Assembly: GCF_000340215.1 (NCBI RefSeq)
Contig: NW_006921535.1
Span: 2,321,122 to 2,385,121 of the forward strand
Source: Pseudocercospora fijiensis CIRAD86
Taxonomy: Eukaryota; Ascomycota; Dothideomycetes; Mycosphaerellales; Mycosphaerellaceae
DNA length: 64,000 bases
Direction of reading: 5' to 3'
The notes under the pieces were generated by a model. The model was not told where the DNA came from. It saw only the letters and a list, made by a program, of their open reading frames with translations, and ran no database searches. Below are positions 32,860 to 43,132 of this stretch, piece after piece. The position numbers and the translations under genes were made by a program. Each line of letters starts with the position of its first letter. Position 1 is the first letter of the stretch.

Positions 32860-35800
32860 TTGGCAGCGCACGTACCTCCGGAAGTACGCGAGTCCCACAA
32901 AATGACGCAAAACCTACGTTATAGCAATATATTGCTAGGAACCGAGTAAGATGCTAGCAACGCTGGCAACGCTAGCAATACCTCGCCGTCGCTAGCAATA
33001 GCGACAGATAAAGCTAAAGTGTTAGTAAGCTATTAATAGTATAGCAAAATAGAGGTATTATTATCGCGCTCTTGCCTTAATTAGCTGTCTATCTACCTTA
33101 CTATCGGTATCGCTGCTATTGCACTCGCTCTACCTACTCTTATAGGACCTCCTTATTTATTGCTTATTATAGTAGTATCTCGTATCGCTCTATAGCGCCT
33201 ATCTATAGATTATAGTATAGCTTAAACTGCCTATTCTACTATTATATATCTACGTTTAGCGGCGGTCGGATTAGTATGTTTTATAGAAGGTTCTCGGTCT
33301 AACTAAGGTTGCTATCGGCGGCGGCGGCGGTAGTAGTAGTTAAATAGCGTAAATAGCTCGGCGTAGTAGGTACGAAGGGTATAGAAGGTAGTATTTCCGC
33401 TAGATAGCGAGTTAGTAAGTAGTCGCTCTCGCTGTTGCCGCTATACTATACGTTATTGCCGCCGGCGGTAGATTAGAAGTCGTTTAATACGCGCGTAGTA
33501 TATTAAGTCGGAAAGAAGGGTTATAATAAGAACGATAGCGGCGGCGGCGCCTATTAACTAAGCCGTGTCTTACTAATATAAGTCGCGTCTTCTAGATTAG
33601 CTATTATGCTAAGGACCTAGTTATCGATATCGTCGTCGTCGCTGTCGTCGCTATCTACTATATCGTTATTAATAAAGTTGTCGCGAGTCTAGTTAATTTA
33701 ATATTAGAAGTCGTTATCTAACTTTACCTTCTCGAGCTACTAGTCTATTAATAGTTAGTAGATCGCCTCGCTAACAACCTTCGAATAGTGCTTATAGAGA
33801 TACTAAATATAGTCGTTATAGTTCTTCTTTAAGAGGTTGTCTATTAACTAAGCGGCTCTCGCTAGGCGATAGAAGTCTTCCTTAAAGTTGTCGATAATAT
33901 AATAAAGAAGAATATAGTAATTACGCTCTAATACGCCGTTGCTAGCAGCTCCTTCTAGTAAGGCTTCTACCGTAGCTAGGTCGTCGATTAGTATACGATT
34001 GCTATTAAACTACTCCTCGTAGACCGTCGAGGCATTATTTAAGCCTTGTCTACTATCTATTGCCTTCTAGCGGTCTATATACTCGTCTACCTGCTTCCGA
34101 GACAACTAGTTATCCTTAAACTCGCTATTAAACAGTATATAGCAGTAAGGCTAGTACTAACTAAGGAAGAATAGGCAAGGGCACTTAGAAGGTATCTCTT
34201 TGTTAAGGGTAGGTTCAAAACGAGACTAGGTAATAGCACCTCGCTCGTACTATAAACGTGCAATCTTATACTGCTTACTAATCTTTATCTATAGATAGTA
34301 TAGCAATTCTTAAAGCCTCGAGTATCTAAGGGAGCGGAAAAGTAGCAATTATAGTATAGAAGCTTTAGCAACGTCGGCTTTGTTATACTAGTAGTCGTTA
34401 ATATCTAGAGAGTGTATAAGGGTACCTACGAGTAACTAGTTATAGATTGTCGTCTCGTTGCCTCGCTTAAAATAGATATAATAGCCTTTAATATAGCTAG
34501 TAGTACGCGTCTACGAGGAAAGTTAGCTCTAACCGTAGTACGCGATTAGGAAGAAACAGCTATATTTACCTATAAAACGCGTAGATTGCCCTGTCGAGCG
34601 TATACGCACTAGAGCTCGGCATACTCGATAGTCTACTCTCGTTTAAAGTAGGCGGCTAATAGATCCTACTAACTACCTAGTAGCGAGGCTTCTATAAGCT
34701 ATATATATTAAAGAGCCTCGTTATAGTCTTCTACAAAATACAGTATACTAAATAGAGCCTATTATATCTTCTTATATCTACGCTTAATACTAAACTTCTT
34801 TCTAATAGTCTCGACAACGTATCGCTAGCATAGATAGACTATAACTTTATTATTAAAAGCGAGCTAGAAGGCAGCCTATTCGCTTATAGAGTTATTAATA
34901 ATCGTCTATCTAAGGTGCTAGCTACTAGGCTTCTTGTAATCGGCCTACGAAGACAAGTGCTAGAAGCTAGTCGTAAGAACAATAGTATACTAGCTCTCGA
35001 TAAGTATATAAGCGATAGGGTATTAGAAGTTATTCTCGTCTCGTACGAATAGGTTAACGAGGAAGAAGCTAGTATTATTAGTATCGTAGGTAGCGTCTTA
35101 CGATAAGAACTCGCTATACCTCTTAAGCAGCTTAATGCCCTTCTTAGTAGTATATACAATGCCCTATTTGAGGCCTTTAGACGTCTATACCTAGAAGACC
35201 TAGCAATAATAACTACGCTTAATCGTACGCTCTCTCGCCTCTTTAATTTGCCGTAGAATAGCGCTTTTGCCGGGGACAATATAGCGCTTATCTCGATTGT
35301 AGTACAGTAAGCTTCTTACTAGGTTATACAACGTCTAATACTAAATAGCGTAGCTACTAATATTGCTATAGTTATCCTTTAAAAAGTCTCTCGTACGACT
35401 AATCCGTAGTAATCTATCTAGCTTCTCTTAACCTATCTCTTTTAGGTATACGTTAGTCCGCCGAGCGTCGCTATACTATAAGGTATAGGTGTGTTTTTGT
35501 CGATAATCGGTACGCTAGATAAGAACCTTCGTAGGCTTACTATCGATAGTATCGTAGTACTGTAATATAATAAGATTAAGCCTATAAGGCTTAAAGGGCG
35601 TATATTCTAGCTTTAGGCGACTAGAAATAGTATCCTCGACCTTCTTCTTCTTTGCTTCCGCCGCTTCTATCCGCTTAGCCTTAATATACTTATAATAGGA
35701 CTTAGAAACGATGCTGCTATTGCGGTCTGCTTTAGGGACTATTATACGAGTATAGCTATATATATTAGATATTAGTTTAATAGTAACAATCTATTTAGTA

Positions 35801-36062
35801 TAGGATAGCGGTATATCCTTATCGATAAGGAAGAGCCTATCGCGAAGGACGCTAAGATTGCTAAGCGCATCGCTATTGCCGTTAGGTATAGCGATAACCG
35901 GTAGATCCTCTATTATAGCGATAATAGAGGTAACGAGGTAGTAGTAATTTCGAAATTCCTAAAATTATAACGCGAATGCATACGAATTTCATAGTCTTAG
36001 CGGGGCACACAAAACGTCATTCAATTGTGGATCTCTACGGAATGCGCCACCCGAGAATTAGC

Positions 36063-36084
36063 GCGTTGCCAGAATACAGACACC
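36063..36084 (-). repeat. Right terminal inverted repeat of the MULE
   Basis: GCGTTGCCAGAATACAGACA CC is the exact reverse complement of the left repeat. Confidence 0.88.
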
Positions 36085-36085
36085 T

Positions 36086-36093
36086 GCTCTGTC
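36086..36093. repeat. Right target-site duplication GCTCTGTC
   Basis: This is the same 8 bp as 32829-32836, immediately outside the element. Confidence 0.75.
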
Positions 36094-36830
36094 ATTATTG
36101 CTCTGCTGGAGACTGGAGTAGTAACGCCGCCAGCCGCGGGGCCGGCATCGTATCGATCAGCAACGGGCCGCCCGTTTTGTTTGCGGGCCTGACTCCGCTG
36201 CCTGCACAATGTCGGGCCTTGGCACCGCCAGCTTTTCTTCCTAGCACTTTGCACACAACTGTCATACATAATAAGTCTCCTTCTCTTGCGCCCTCGCGTT
36301 GCCTGCACCACGTCCATCGGATCGTCTCCTCCATGAGCTTGTTCCTAGCGAGCGGTGTCCGGCCGGCTGCTGCCGGCCGTCTGGCGTGCAGCAATCCTGC
36401 AAGTGGCCGAGTGTATTACCTGCAGTAGCGCCAGGCGCGGCTCACTATCTAACTTTATTACTGAACAATCATCACACCACGCCGCTCCGTCCATCAGCAT
36501 TCGGCCTTCAAGCCATGTCCTATGCTGACATCAACGCCCAGCAATCTCCATTCTTGACCGTCATGTCTTTCATCAAACACCTCGAGCAACGGCGTCAAAA
36601 GATTGCACCACTGCCGACTACCCTTTGACACTCCTTGTGGTCTTTGTGGTAATGGAAACGACTCACAACTTCTGCGCGAAACACGTCTTGTCTTGTGCAG
36701 AAGACCAAACCAAAAGGCTGCAACAATGCTGCTCCAGTCGTCCATACATTCAAGCGCTATAATAGCAACTTGACCTTCACTTGCATTGCGCAGCAGCTCT
36801 TCGCTGAACTTACAGCCTCATCAAGCCGAC
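36094..36830. other. Intergenic between the MULE and the Cys-rich gene
   Basis: Ordinary composition returns here. Overlapping open frames on both strands show no domain. It serves as the upstream region of the gene at 36831. Confidence 0.4.
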
Positions 36831-37340
36831 ATGTGTCAATACTATCGCTGGAGCTGCGCCAAATGTTACGCGCAGAACGATGTTGTCGTGCGATGCTACT
36901 CCGCCCATCACTCAAACCACCCATGTCCAAGAATTGCAGAGCCATTGCCGCTGCCCTCAGACGCGCCCAAGCTTGAGTGTCAACAGTGCTTCGCCCATCG
37001 CCCACTGCCTCCTCCGCGATCCGATCTCGATCTCAATTCAACCCCTGCAAGATCTTCGGTACAGACACAAGCCATTGCGGCGGATGCTGCCCTCGAAATA
37101 CCCCCAGAGCATCATGTCTTCTGGCGAAACCCCGCTACGAGACTTCTCGACTATTCCGAGAAGCTTGGTGAGTATGACAAGAAAAGAAACGACGTCCTAG
37201 CGACTGCACAAAAGACACAGCCGTCGCAAGATTATGGGGAAGATAATAAGGGAAAGGACACCTTACGAAACAGTGCTTGGGAGGAAGCTTGGTCGCAGCT
37301 CAAAGAAGACCTTTCGAAGCCCTATGATAATAACAAGTAA
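36831..37340 (+). CDS. Small Cys-rich hypothetical protein
   Basis: This is a 169-aa ORF from ATG 36831. The N-terminus has a zinc-ribbon-like Cys pattern (MCQYYRWSCAKCYAQND, then VRCYSAHHSNHPC and LECQQCFAH): about eight Cys and several His in the first 70 residues, suggesting metal binding. The remaining part is charged and helical (RNPATRLLDYSEKLGEYDKK; SAWEEAWSQLKEDLSKPYD). No signal peptide is seen. I do not recognise the family; such small Cys-rich nuclear or cytosolic proteins are common and poorly named in Dothideomycetes. Confidence 0.65.
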   Translation: MCQYYRWSCAKCYAQNDVVVRCYSAHHSNHPCPRIAEPLPLPSDAPKLECQQCFAHRPLPPPRSDLDLNSTPARSSVQTQAIAADAALEIPPEHHVFWRNPATRLLDYSEKLGEYDKKRNDVLATAQKTQPSQDYGEDNKGKDTLRNSAWEEAWSQLKEDLSKPYDNNK

Positions 37341-37953
37341 GTGCACATGGAATTGCTGGAGCTTGGATTAGTTGCCTGAGCCCTTCGCTCCATAGCACTT
37401 CATCATCATCAATCAGATCAGTGATTGCGACCATAGGCTTTTTCAAATTCCCTGTGCCATTTGCCAAGCGGTCTGGGGTTGATCGACCCCAGATTGTGAC
37501 TTCGTCTCTTCACTCTGTTCTTCTTAATACAGCACTGTATCGAAACACTGGTCAAGCCTTCATTCTCCCAAAAACGCTCATCATCATGATGAAGCAACCC
37601 TAACTTACCATTTTGGGATTCTTATCGCGACCGAAGATTTGATGATGAAGGGTCTCCAGGAGATGTGGCTTTATTGAGACCAAGGATAGCCTGCCAGGAG
37701 ACCCCAGTCTCGTCAACCACTTCGATCTAACGAATATGACTACCTCCTTCAACAAGGCAGAGAAGTGCTCTGCACTACTCATGGGCACAAAAAGAAACAC
37801 CAAGACGCATACTCGGGCATCTGGCGGCTGCAGAATGTTGCTGGAACACTGCAGCGTGCAACTATTTCTCCTACGCAGCGGAACTTATTAACAACGTCTC
37901 TCGCAGCGCGTGAGCGATTGCAACAACACACGGCACGCGATCACGATCGCAAA
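37341..37953. other. Intergenic / leader of the MFS gene
   Basis: No independent gene is supported. The MFS reading frame stays open upstream to 37765 but contains no ATG above 37954, so that part is treated as leader. Confidence 0.45.
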
Positions 37954-40080
37954 ATGTCGCAAGAACAATCTCGCGATGAGATCGGCTCTCACTTCTTACT
38001 GCAGTCGGATTCTCAAACACCAGTCCAAACGCCATCACGCCATGCATCACCAACTCCCGTACGACACACTAAGACGACTCCAACACGACTCAGTACGAAC
38101 CAAAGATCGACCGCAGATTCTGCGTCGCCTCAACGGTCGTTGCAGCTGCAGGAGAACGCTTATGAGCACGACTTGCATGCCGACTTGCACTGGGCCATCA
38201 ACCCGTGTAATCCGAGGAATTGGACGAAGAGGAAAAAATGGATGCACACAATGCTATTCTGCATCATCTCTTGGGCCATTATGCTCGGTGCATCGAGTAT
38301 GACCTTGGCACACGGTGTTATCAAGAATCAAATGCAGACCTCCTCCATTGTCGCAGTGCTTCCCACATCAGTCTACCTGCTGGGACTGGTATTGGGTTTT
38401 TTCAGTACGCCGAGCGCTGAATCGATAGGTCGGAAGTCAATGTACATCATCTCTGCGCCACTGTATGCCATATTCATCTTGGCATCTGGACTGACGAACA
38501 GCATGTCTGGCCTGGCGATTTGCCGGCTTCTCGCCGGCTTTTTTGCTGCACCAGCGCTACAGCTAGGCTATGCATCAATCTTGGACATATGGACGGTCGA
38601 GAATCGAGTTTTACCCATTGTCGCATACACGTCGACCATTATTGTTGGGAGTACCCTTGGTTCGGTGCTCAGCGGAGCAATAATGTGGAGACAACACTGG
38701 CGATGGACTCAATTCGCCATTTTGATTCTATCCAGTCTATTCTTCGGTGCAATGTTCTTCACAGACGAGACGTTAAAGACGATGATCTCGCGAAAGGGTT
38801 GGAAAGAGACTTCCAAACTCTCGCTGGTCCGAGGGCTGGTTAAGAACGAGTCTGTGAGACCGTGGCTTGTCTTCTTTTCGGAACCACTTACGCTGCTATG
38901 TGGAGCTCTGAATGCCTTCTACTTCGGCATCCTGTTCGCGATTCTGACGGGCTTTCCTGACGTGCTCTCCCAAGCACATCACTTCAACGCAGGCGCACAA
39001 GGACTCACATTCCTTGCCATGAGTGTTGGCGCTCTACTTGCGCTCATCATGGAGCTTTGCCACCAACAATGGTGCTACGAGCCTCGAGCTTTCAGATACA
39101 AAGAGGAGAAGGTCTCAGAACAGGAGCGGACGCTGTACACCGGCAAGCGAGCCAGTAAATACAGCAACCGGTCTAGCTTTAGTGCATCGACCGAGCAGAT
39201 CAGCCTTGGGAGAAGCAGTCGAAGAAGTGTCCTGTTACAGTCTTTGAAGCGACTCTCCATTCCTACTGGCAAGACCTTTGAGCGACCCAATCCGCAATGG
39301 CGGCGAAATATGAAGCTTGCATATGCAGCTACTGGCTACTTGAATGGCATCGATGAGAACTGCGGTAGACGCATCAAACCAGAAAAAGTCAATAATCTCC
39401 TCAATCAACAGCTGGACTTTAGTCAGCTTTGTACTGCATTGGAAGGTTACAAGCTCAAATTCGACTGTGTCGAGCTTGCTCGCGTGCTTGTGGAAGCTCT
39501 CGCAGATGATGAAACGCAGACACCAGCGGCCTACCCATCAAGTGCAAACATTGAGGACGTCGAGCGACTTTGCTCAGCAACCACTTCTGCTTTGGAGGCT
39601 AGCAATTCGGATACCACTCCGAAACCGAGCATGAATGAGAAGCGAAAGACTTGGATACCGCCTTCGACTTCGCCACCACCTGAATGGCGGCTCTGGCTAG
39701 CTCTTCCGGCATCAGCATTGAACGTCGCATCACTCTTCATTCTCGGCTGGACGACGCATAATCACTGGATGGCTACCGTGATCGCAATGGCCATCTATGC
39801 ATTCGGATCGTCACTCATCGCAGTGAGCACGACTTTATACGTGTTGGAGTGCTTCAATTCCTCACAACAAAACGAAGGGATGTGGGCTGGAAGCTCAATT
39901 CTGACGTATGCTTTTGGCTTTGTGTTCTCGCTATTCTCCACCGAAGAGCTAAAACTTGGTCCTGGACTTGGTATGAGTGTTTACGCAGTTATGAGCATCT
40001 TGTTCGGCACGATACCAGCGGTACTGTATATCTTTGGAGCCGCACTTAGGAAGCGGCGAAAGGATCGTGGCAGCAAGTAG
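37954..40080 (+). CDS. Major facilitator superfamily transporter with a large cytosolic insert
   Basis: This is a single 708-aa exon from ATG 37954 (MSQEQSRDEIGSHFLLQSDS). After a ~90-residue Thr/Pro/Ser-rich cytosolic tail comes the entry motif HWAINPCNPRNWTKRKKW, typical of DHA1 (drug:H+ antiporter) fungal transporters. Six membrane segments follow (IISWAIMLGASSMTLAHGV; VAVLPTSVYLLGLVLGFFS; ... ILILSSLFFGAMFF), then two more (FSEPLTLLCGALNAFYFGIL; LTFLAMSVGALLALIMEL). About 210 hydrophilic residues then intervene before the last four segments (from WLALPASALNVASLFILGW). The loop between segments 8 and 9 normally is far shorter; here it contains a helical block (GRRIKPEKVNNLLNQQLDFS..LCTALEGYKLKF). 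The protein is expected at the plasma membrane or vacuole. The substrate is unknown. Confidence 0.9.
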   Translation: MSQEQSRDEIGSHFLLQSDSQTPVQTPSRHASPTPVRHTKTTPTRLSTNQRSTADSASPQRSLQLQENAYEHDLHADLHWAINPCNPRNWTKRKKWMHTMLFCIISWAIMLGASSMTLAHGVIKNQMQTSSIVAVLPTSVYLLGLVLGFFSTPSAESIGRKSMYIISAPLYAIFILASGLTNSMSGLAICRLLAGFFAAPALQLGYASILDIWTVENRVLPIVAYTSTIIVGSTLGSVLSGAIMWRQHWRWTQFAILILSSLFFGAMFFTDETLKTMISRKGWKETSKLSLVRGLVKNESVRPWLVFFSEPLTLLCGALNAFYFGILFAILTGFPDVLSQAHHFNAGAQGLTFLAMSVGALLALIMELCHQQWCYEPRAFRYKEEKVSEQERTLYTGKRASKYSNRSSFSASTEQISLGRSSRRSVLLQSLKRLSIPTGKTFERPNPQWRRNMKLAYAATGYLNGIDENCGRRIKPEKVNNLLNQQLDFSQLCTALEGYKLKFDCVELARVLVEALADDETQTPAAYPSSANIEDVERLCSATTSALEASNSDTTPKPSMNEKRKTWIPPSTSPPPEWRLWLALPASALNVASLFILGWTTHNHWMATVIAMAIYAFGSSLIAVSTTLYVLECFNSSQQNEGMWAGSSILTYAFGFVFSLFSTEELKLGPGLGMSVYAVMSILFGTIPAVLYIFGAALRKRRKDRGSK

Positions 40081-40342
40081 CTTGTTGTAATATTATCCTG
40101 TATCAATGATAGCAGAGCTGAACCAGTGGCTCGTACAATACGAAATTCTTGAAGAAGTCCACGTCAGCTTGGCGCTGGCTTGGTGCATTCCTTCTAATGC
40201 CTGAGAATCCTTCGCATGAACTACATGTACCTAATCCTCCGCGGCTGTGTTCTTGGCAGCAGCTGCTGAGATTGTCTCCTGCCCAGACTACAAATAGGCA
40301 GGGCTGAGACTGACTACTTACTAAAAGGCCCTGCAGTGAAAC

Positions 40343-40708
40343 ATGCGCCGCTTGAACATGCTCGAAATGGAAAACAAGAAGATTCAGGCAGCAGGAGACG
40401 CCGAAGCCTCGTCATCAACACAACCATCATTCTCACCGGCCGGTCAGCAGGAGCCTCCTCAGTACTGGGATTCCGAGCCAAGTAGTCAACCTCCTTCGTA
40501 CGGCGAGAAGAAGTGTGGTCAGCAGCGGTGGCGTGGTCCTGCCTCGGCTGCAAGCATCGCTGCCATTCTGGGGCCCGCTCCTCAGGAACCTGAGAAGAAG
40601 AGATCGTGGAGGGAGCGCTGGAGGGATATGATGTCGGGAAGCAACCATGGCGGCAAGGGGCACGGAGAGCAGTTCGAGATGGAATTGTCAAGGTGTGGCG
40701 CTATTTGA
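40343..40708 (+). CDS. Small Pro/Ser-rich hypothetical protein
   Basis: This is a 121-aa ORF with ATG at 40343. It has a disordered Ser/Pro/Gln-rich N-terminal half with PPQY and PPSY motifs, then a basic amphipathic segment (EKKRSWRERWRDMMSG). No membrane segment or signal peptide is present. PPxY-type motifs can recruit WW-domain ubiquitin ligases, but this is speculation. It is tandem with the MFS gene, 262 bp downstream. No family was recognised. Confidence 0.5.
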   Translation: MRRLNMLEMENKKIQAAGDAEASSSTQPSFSPAGQQEPPQYWDSEPSSQPPSYGEKKCGQQRWRGPASAASIAAILGPAPQEPEKKRSWRERWRDMMSGSNHGGKGHGEQFEMELSRCGAI

Positions 40709-40777
40709 GCCGCCCAAGACTGTTCGGCGGAGTGCGAAGGGTACGGACCGAGGACTCTGAGCAATGCGCTTTCACTG

Positions 40778-41209
40778 ATGCAGGTCGTGCGACGTCAGCC
40801 CTCCGATGACAAGGCTGAGTCCATGCACGCCCGCCACGCCACGCCACGCCATTGTCCTGTTGTGGCAATGCATGTCAAAGCCGGAACGAGCATCACGTGC
40901 CTGTCGTCCCGGGTCATCGTGGCAGCCACGATCGTATTGACAAAGCGAGCTACGATGACTTTGAGCCAAAGTAATTCTGGATTGGAGGCTGATCAGGCTG
41001 TGATGGATGTCACCGCTTGTGAGACGCGGACTGCTGATTCGAAGGGCGACTTGGATTTCGCGATCACGAAGGGAGAGCCTATTGTCCTATATCCACTGGA
41101 TGTTTTGAGGGAAAGTGGGATTTGTGCGCAGGAAAGAGTTGCAAAACAATGGTTGAACAGTGGATTGCATGAGCATGGCGACGGCGTTATTGCATTTTTG
41201 CTGGCATAA
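40778..41209 (+). CDS. Doubtful small ORF
   Basis: An open frame of 143 codons; a natural ATG lies at 40955, which would give about 84 aa (MTLSQSNSGLEADQAVMDVT onward, ending GDGVIAFLLA). Composition is compatible with coding but no domain, intron or conserved motif is visible. It could equally be chance. Confidence 0.25.
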   Translation: MQVVRRQPSDDKAESMHARHATPRHCPVVAMHVKAGTSITCLSSRVIVAATIVLTKRATMTLSQSNSGLEADQAVMDVTACETRTADSKGDLDFAITKGEPIVLYPLDVLRESGICAQERVAKQWLNSGLHEHGDGVIAFLLA

Positions 41210-41341
41210 CTACCGAGACATAGATCCCAACATACATTTTTTCACAAAGTGTTTCCTTACTATAGCCAGATCGGATATCCGCTAATGACAGCCAGAACTA
41301 AGAGTCAAGTTCGAGTTCGCTGACTTCATCTTTCTCCATTG

Positions 41342-42556
41342 TCATTCATCATCAGAAACGAACACATCTGGAAGCTCAGCAAGTCCACCTGCAGCGGCTA
41401 CGGCGCTCCGCAACACCGAAACCATGAACATATTCTCGGCAGAGCTGGAATCACTACCGTCGTCGTCGTCGTTGTCGTCGCTCGGGGCCTGTTCGTGATC
41501 ATTTTCTTCTGTACGATCAGCTGACGCCTCTCCCATGATCGTTGTCGCATTTGACAAGGAAGTCGTTTCAGAGGCTGAAGTGGGTGGATCGTCCAACCGC
41601 GCTCGTCCAATTTCACTGTCATCGGGAAGAAAGAGCATGCGTTCTGGAGACTGGAGGGAGGACATGTCCGAATGCTCATCGGAGTTTACTGATCGGTTGC
41701 TTGGCGATTGGTGCAGTTCAGGCAAGTCGAGCAGATCTCGTTCGTGACTGAAGCGCATCTTAGGAGGTGCTCTGATCTTCTCCGGACTGTATGCTTCATA
41801 AATTTGGGCGTCATCATCGAAGTTCGTCTCCTGAGGTGTCTTGGGTGTGGTTGGTCGACGTTCGTTGTAGTCTTGAACCCATACAGGCTCAGGCACCAGT
41901 GTGTAAGAATGGGCGCTGTGGACTTCACAAGTCTGCTTGGAAAGATCTCGCTCACTCGCGGTGTCTGGAGACTCTGGAGGTGTTTCTGCATCGAACTGAG
42001 CGTCCTGGCTGGTGCCTTGATGAGCTTGGAGCTCCGCTTCTTCATGTTGCGAGGATAAGGCGTCTGCTTCAGGCGAAACTGAAAGCTCATAGAGCCGATC
42101 ATGGCCTTCAAGTGCAGCCAGACTCCTTTTCCGCCACTCTTCGCATCCACGTGCGAAGATCTTGTCGCCCTCCTCCTCGCTCCACGGCAAGTCCCTACTG
42201 GGATCTACAAGCGCATCAAGCCAGCTCACACGCCAATCTACCCGTTGCGCTTCCAGCTTACTATCATGCGAAGCGCTTTGTGGCTCAGTATTGACTTGCT
42301 GTTCTGCTCTGTGTGTCTCTAGGCACACTTGACTGGTTGTTGGATCTGACGGGGACGCGGCTGCTATTTCAGATCGTTGAGTCGTGGTAGGCGATAATGG
42401 CAAATCTTCTGACACGATTGATGTTGCATCGCTCCTTAGTTCAGTGTATAATTGACCCTCGGAGTGGTCGAGCTGTTCTTGAAGGTCCCTCATGTTGGCA
42501 AGCAGAGAACCGTAATGTTTGATATGCAAAACGGTCCGACAGAGTGGTGAGTACAT
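41342..42556 (-). CDS. Acidic, mostly disordered hypothetical protein
   Basis: This is a 404-aa frame with ATG at 42554-42556. A short coiled-coil-like start (LLANMRDLQEQLDHSEGQLY) is followed by a compact Trp-rich block (DWRVSWLDALVDPSRDLPW; EEEGDKIFARGCEEWRKRSL). A long Ser/Pro/Glu/Asp-rich part with SP/TP sites then ends in an Asp-rich run (DNDDDDGSDSSS) and a hydrophobic terminal helix (MFMVSVLRSAVAAAGGLAEL). The many SP/TP sites suggest phosphorylation. No family was recognised. It is divergent from the RING gene at 43133. Confidence 0.72.
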   Translation of the reverse strand: MYSPLCRTVLHIKHYGSLLANMRDLQEQLDHSEGQLYTELRSDATSIVSEDLPLSPTTTQRSEIAAASPSDPTTSQVCLETHRAEQQVNTEPQSASHDSKLEAQRVDWRVSWLDALVDPSRDLPWSEEEGDKIFARGCEEWRKRSLAALEGHDRLYELSVSPEADALSSQHEEAELQAHQGTSQDAQFDAETPPESPDTASERDLSKQTCEVHSAHSYTLVPEPVWVQDYNERRPTTPKTPQETNFDDDAQIYEAYSPEKIRAPPKMRFSHERDLLDLPELHQSPSNRSVNSDEHSDMSSLQSPERMLFLPDDSEIGRARLDDPPTSASETTSLSNATTIMGEASADRTEENDHEQAPSDDNDDDDGSDSSSAENMFMVSVLRSAVAAAGGLAELPDVFVSDDE

Positions 42557-43132
42557 GAGTTATGGAATGGCTGTGTTGGTTGTGATCATCTTCTCGAGGC
42601 ATCGGGGGCATTTTGCTCTTCTATGGCGTGAGTGCTCGCCTGCGAAGAGTGTCTCACGGTGGCGAGTGACATGGCTCAGGCTGTCGCGTCTCGAGCGAGA
42701 CACCTCCTATGCAAGACAGTGACACCGTGATCCATGATTTGATGAAACCTCTCATACCATATTGCGAGAGGGGATACACAGCTTGTGTGACTTCACGGCG
42801 ATGTAGCCTTGAAAGACATGGTGGCGGTGTGCGCGATCAGCTCCAAGCCTTCACATTCAGTGTCTCCGTCAATTTGAGAATCCAAAATACATACCTATCG
42901 CTTATTCTGAGCTTGAGACATTGTGACTTCTGGTCAAGGAAGGTGCTTCTGCCAACATCTTCCGTCCAAGGGTGCCGTTGGAAGCATAGGTCGTCGATCG
43001 ATAAGGTACAGCGTGAAGCTGATGTTCGAGGGCTGTGGTGATAGGGAAGGAAGTCTCGCTGGTTGTACAAGGCGAACCTTCCTTGGACAGTGAGCTTCAA
43101 GCAGGCACGGATGGATTGCGTTGGACGCCTTC
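42557..43132. promoter_or_regulatory. Divergent promoter between acidic protein and RING gene
   Basis: These 576 bp lie between two outward-facing starts. No gene, clear TATA box or repeat was recognised. Confidence 0.4.

Larger units (their letters stand above)
32837..36085 (-). mobile_element. MULE DNA transposon with intact ends and RIP-destroyed transposase
   Basis: Terminal inverted repeats GGTGTCTGTATTCTGGCAAC GC (22 bp, perfect) lie at 32838-32859 and 36063-36084, with weaker similarity continuing inward for about 80 bp. An 8-bp duplication flanks them. Inside, from about 32930 to 35960, CpA/TpG are nearly gone. The minus strand gives a transposase: CxxRQIKEARERT-like at 35250, FLS*DATYDTNNTSFFLVNL near 35095 (first catalytic Asp), YPIAYILIES near 35010, INNSISE*AAF near 34890, and VIVYLC*RYVVETI near 34825. 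In-frame stops are TAG/TAA at Gln/Trp positions. Motif order identifies a MULE, related to the relic at 7030-10060. The terminal ~100 bp on each side escaped mutation. Confidence 0.88.

Noticed and set aside
34884..35279. 131-codon minus-strand open frame in the MULE
   Set aside because: The transposase motifs are in a different frame that carries the RIP stops; this open frame is a by-product.
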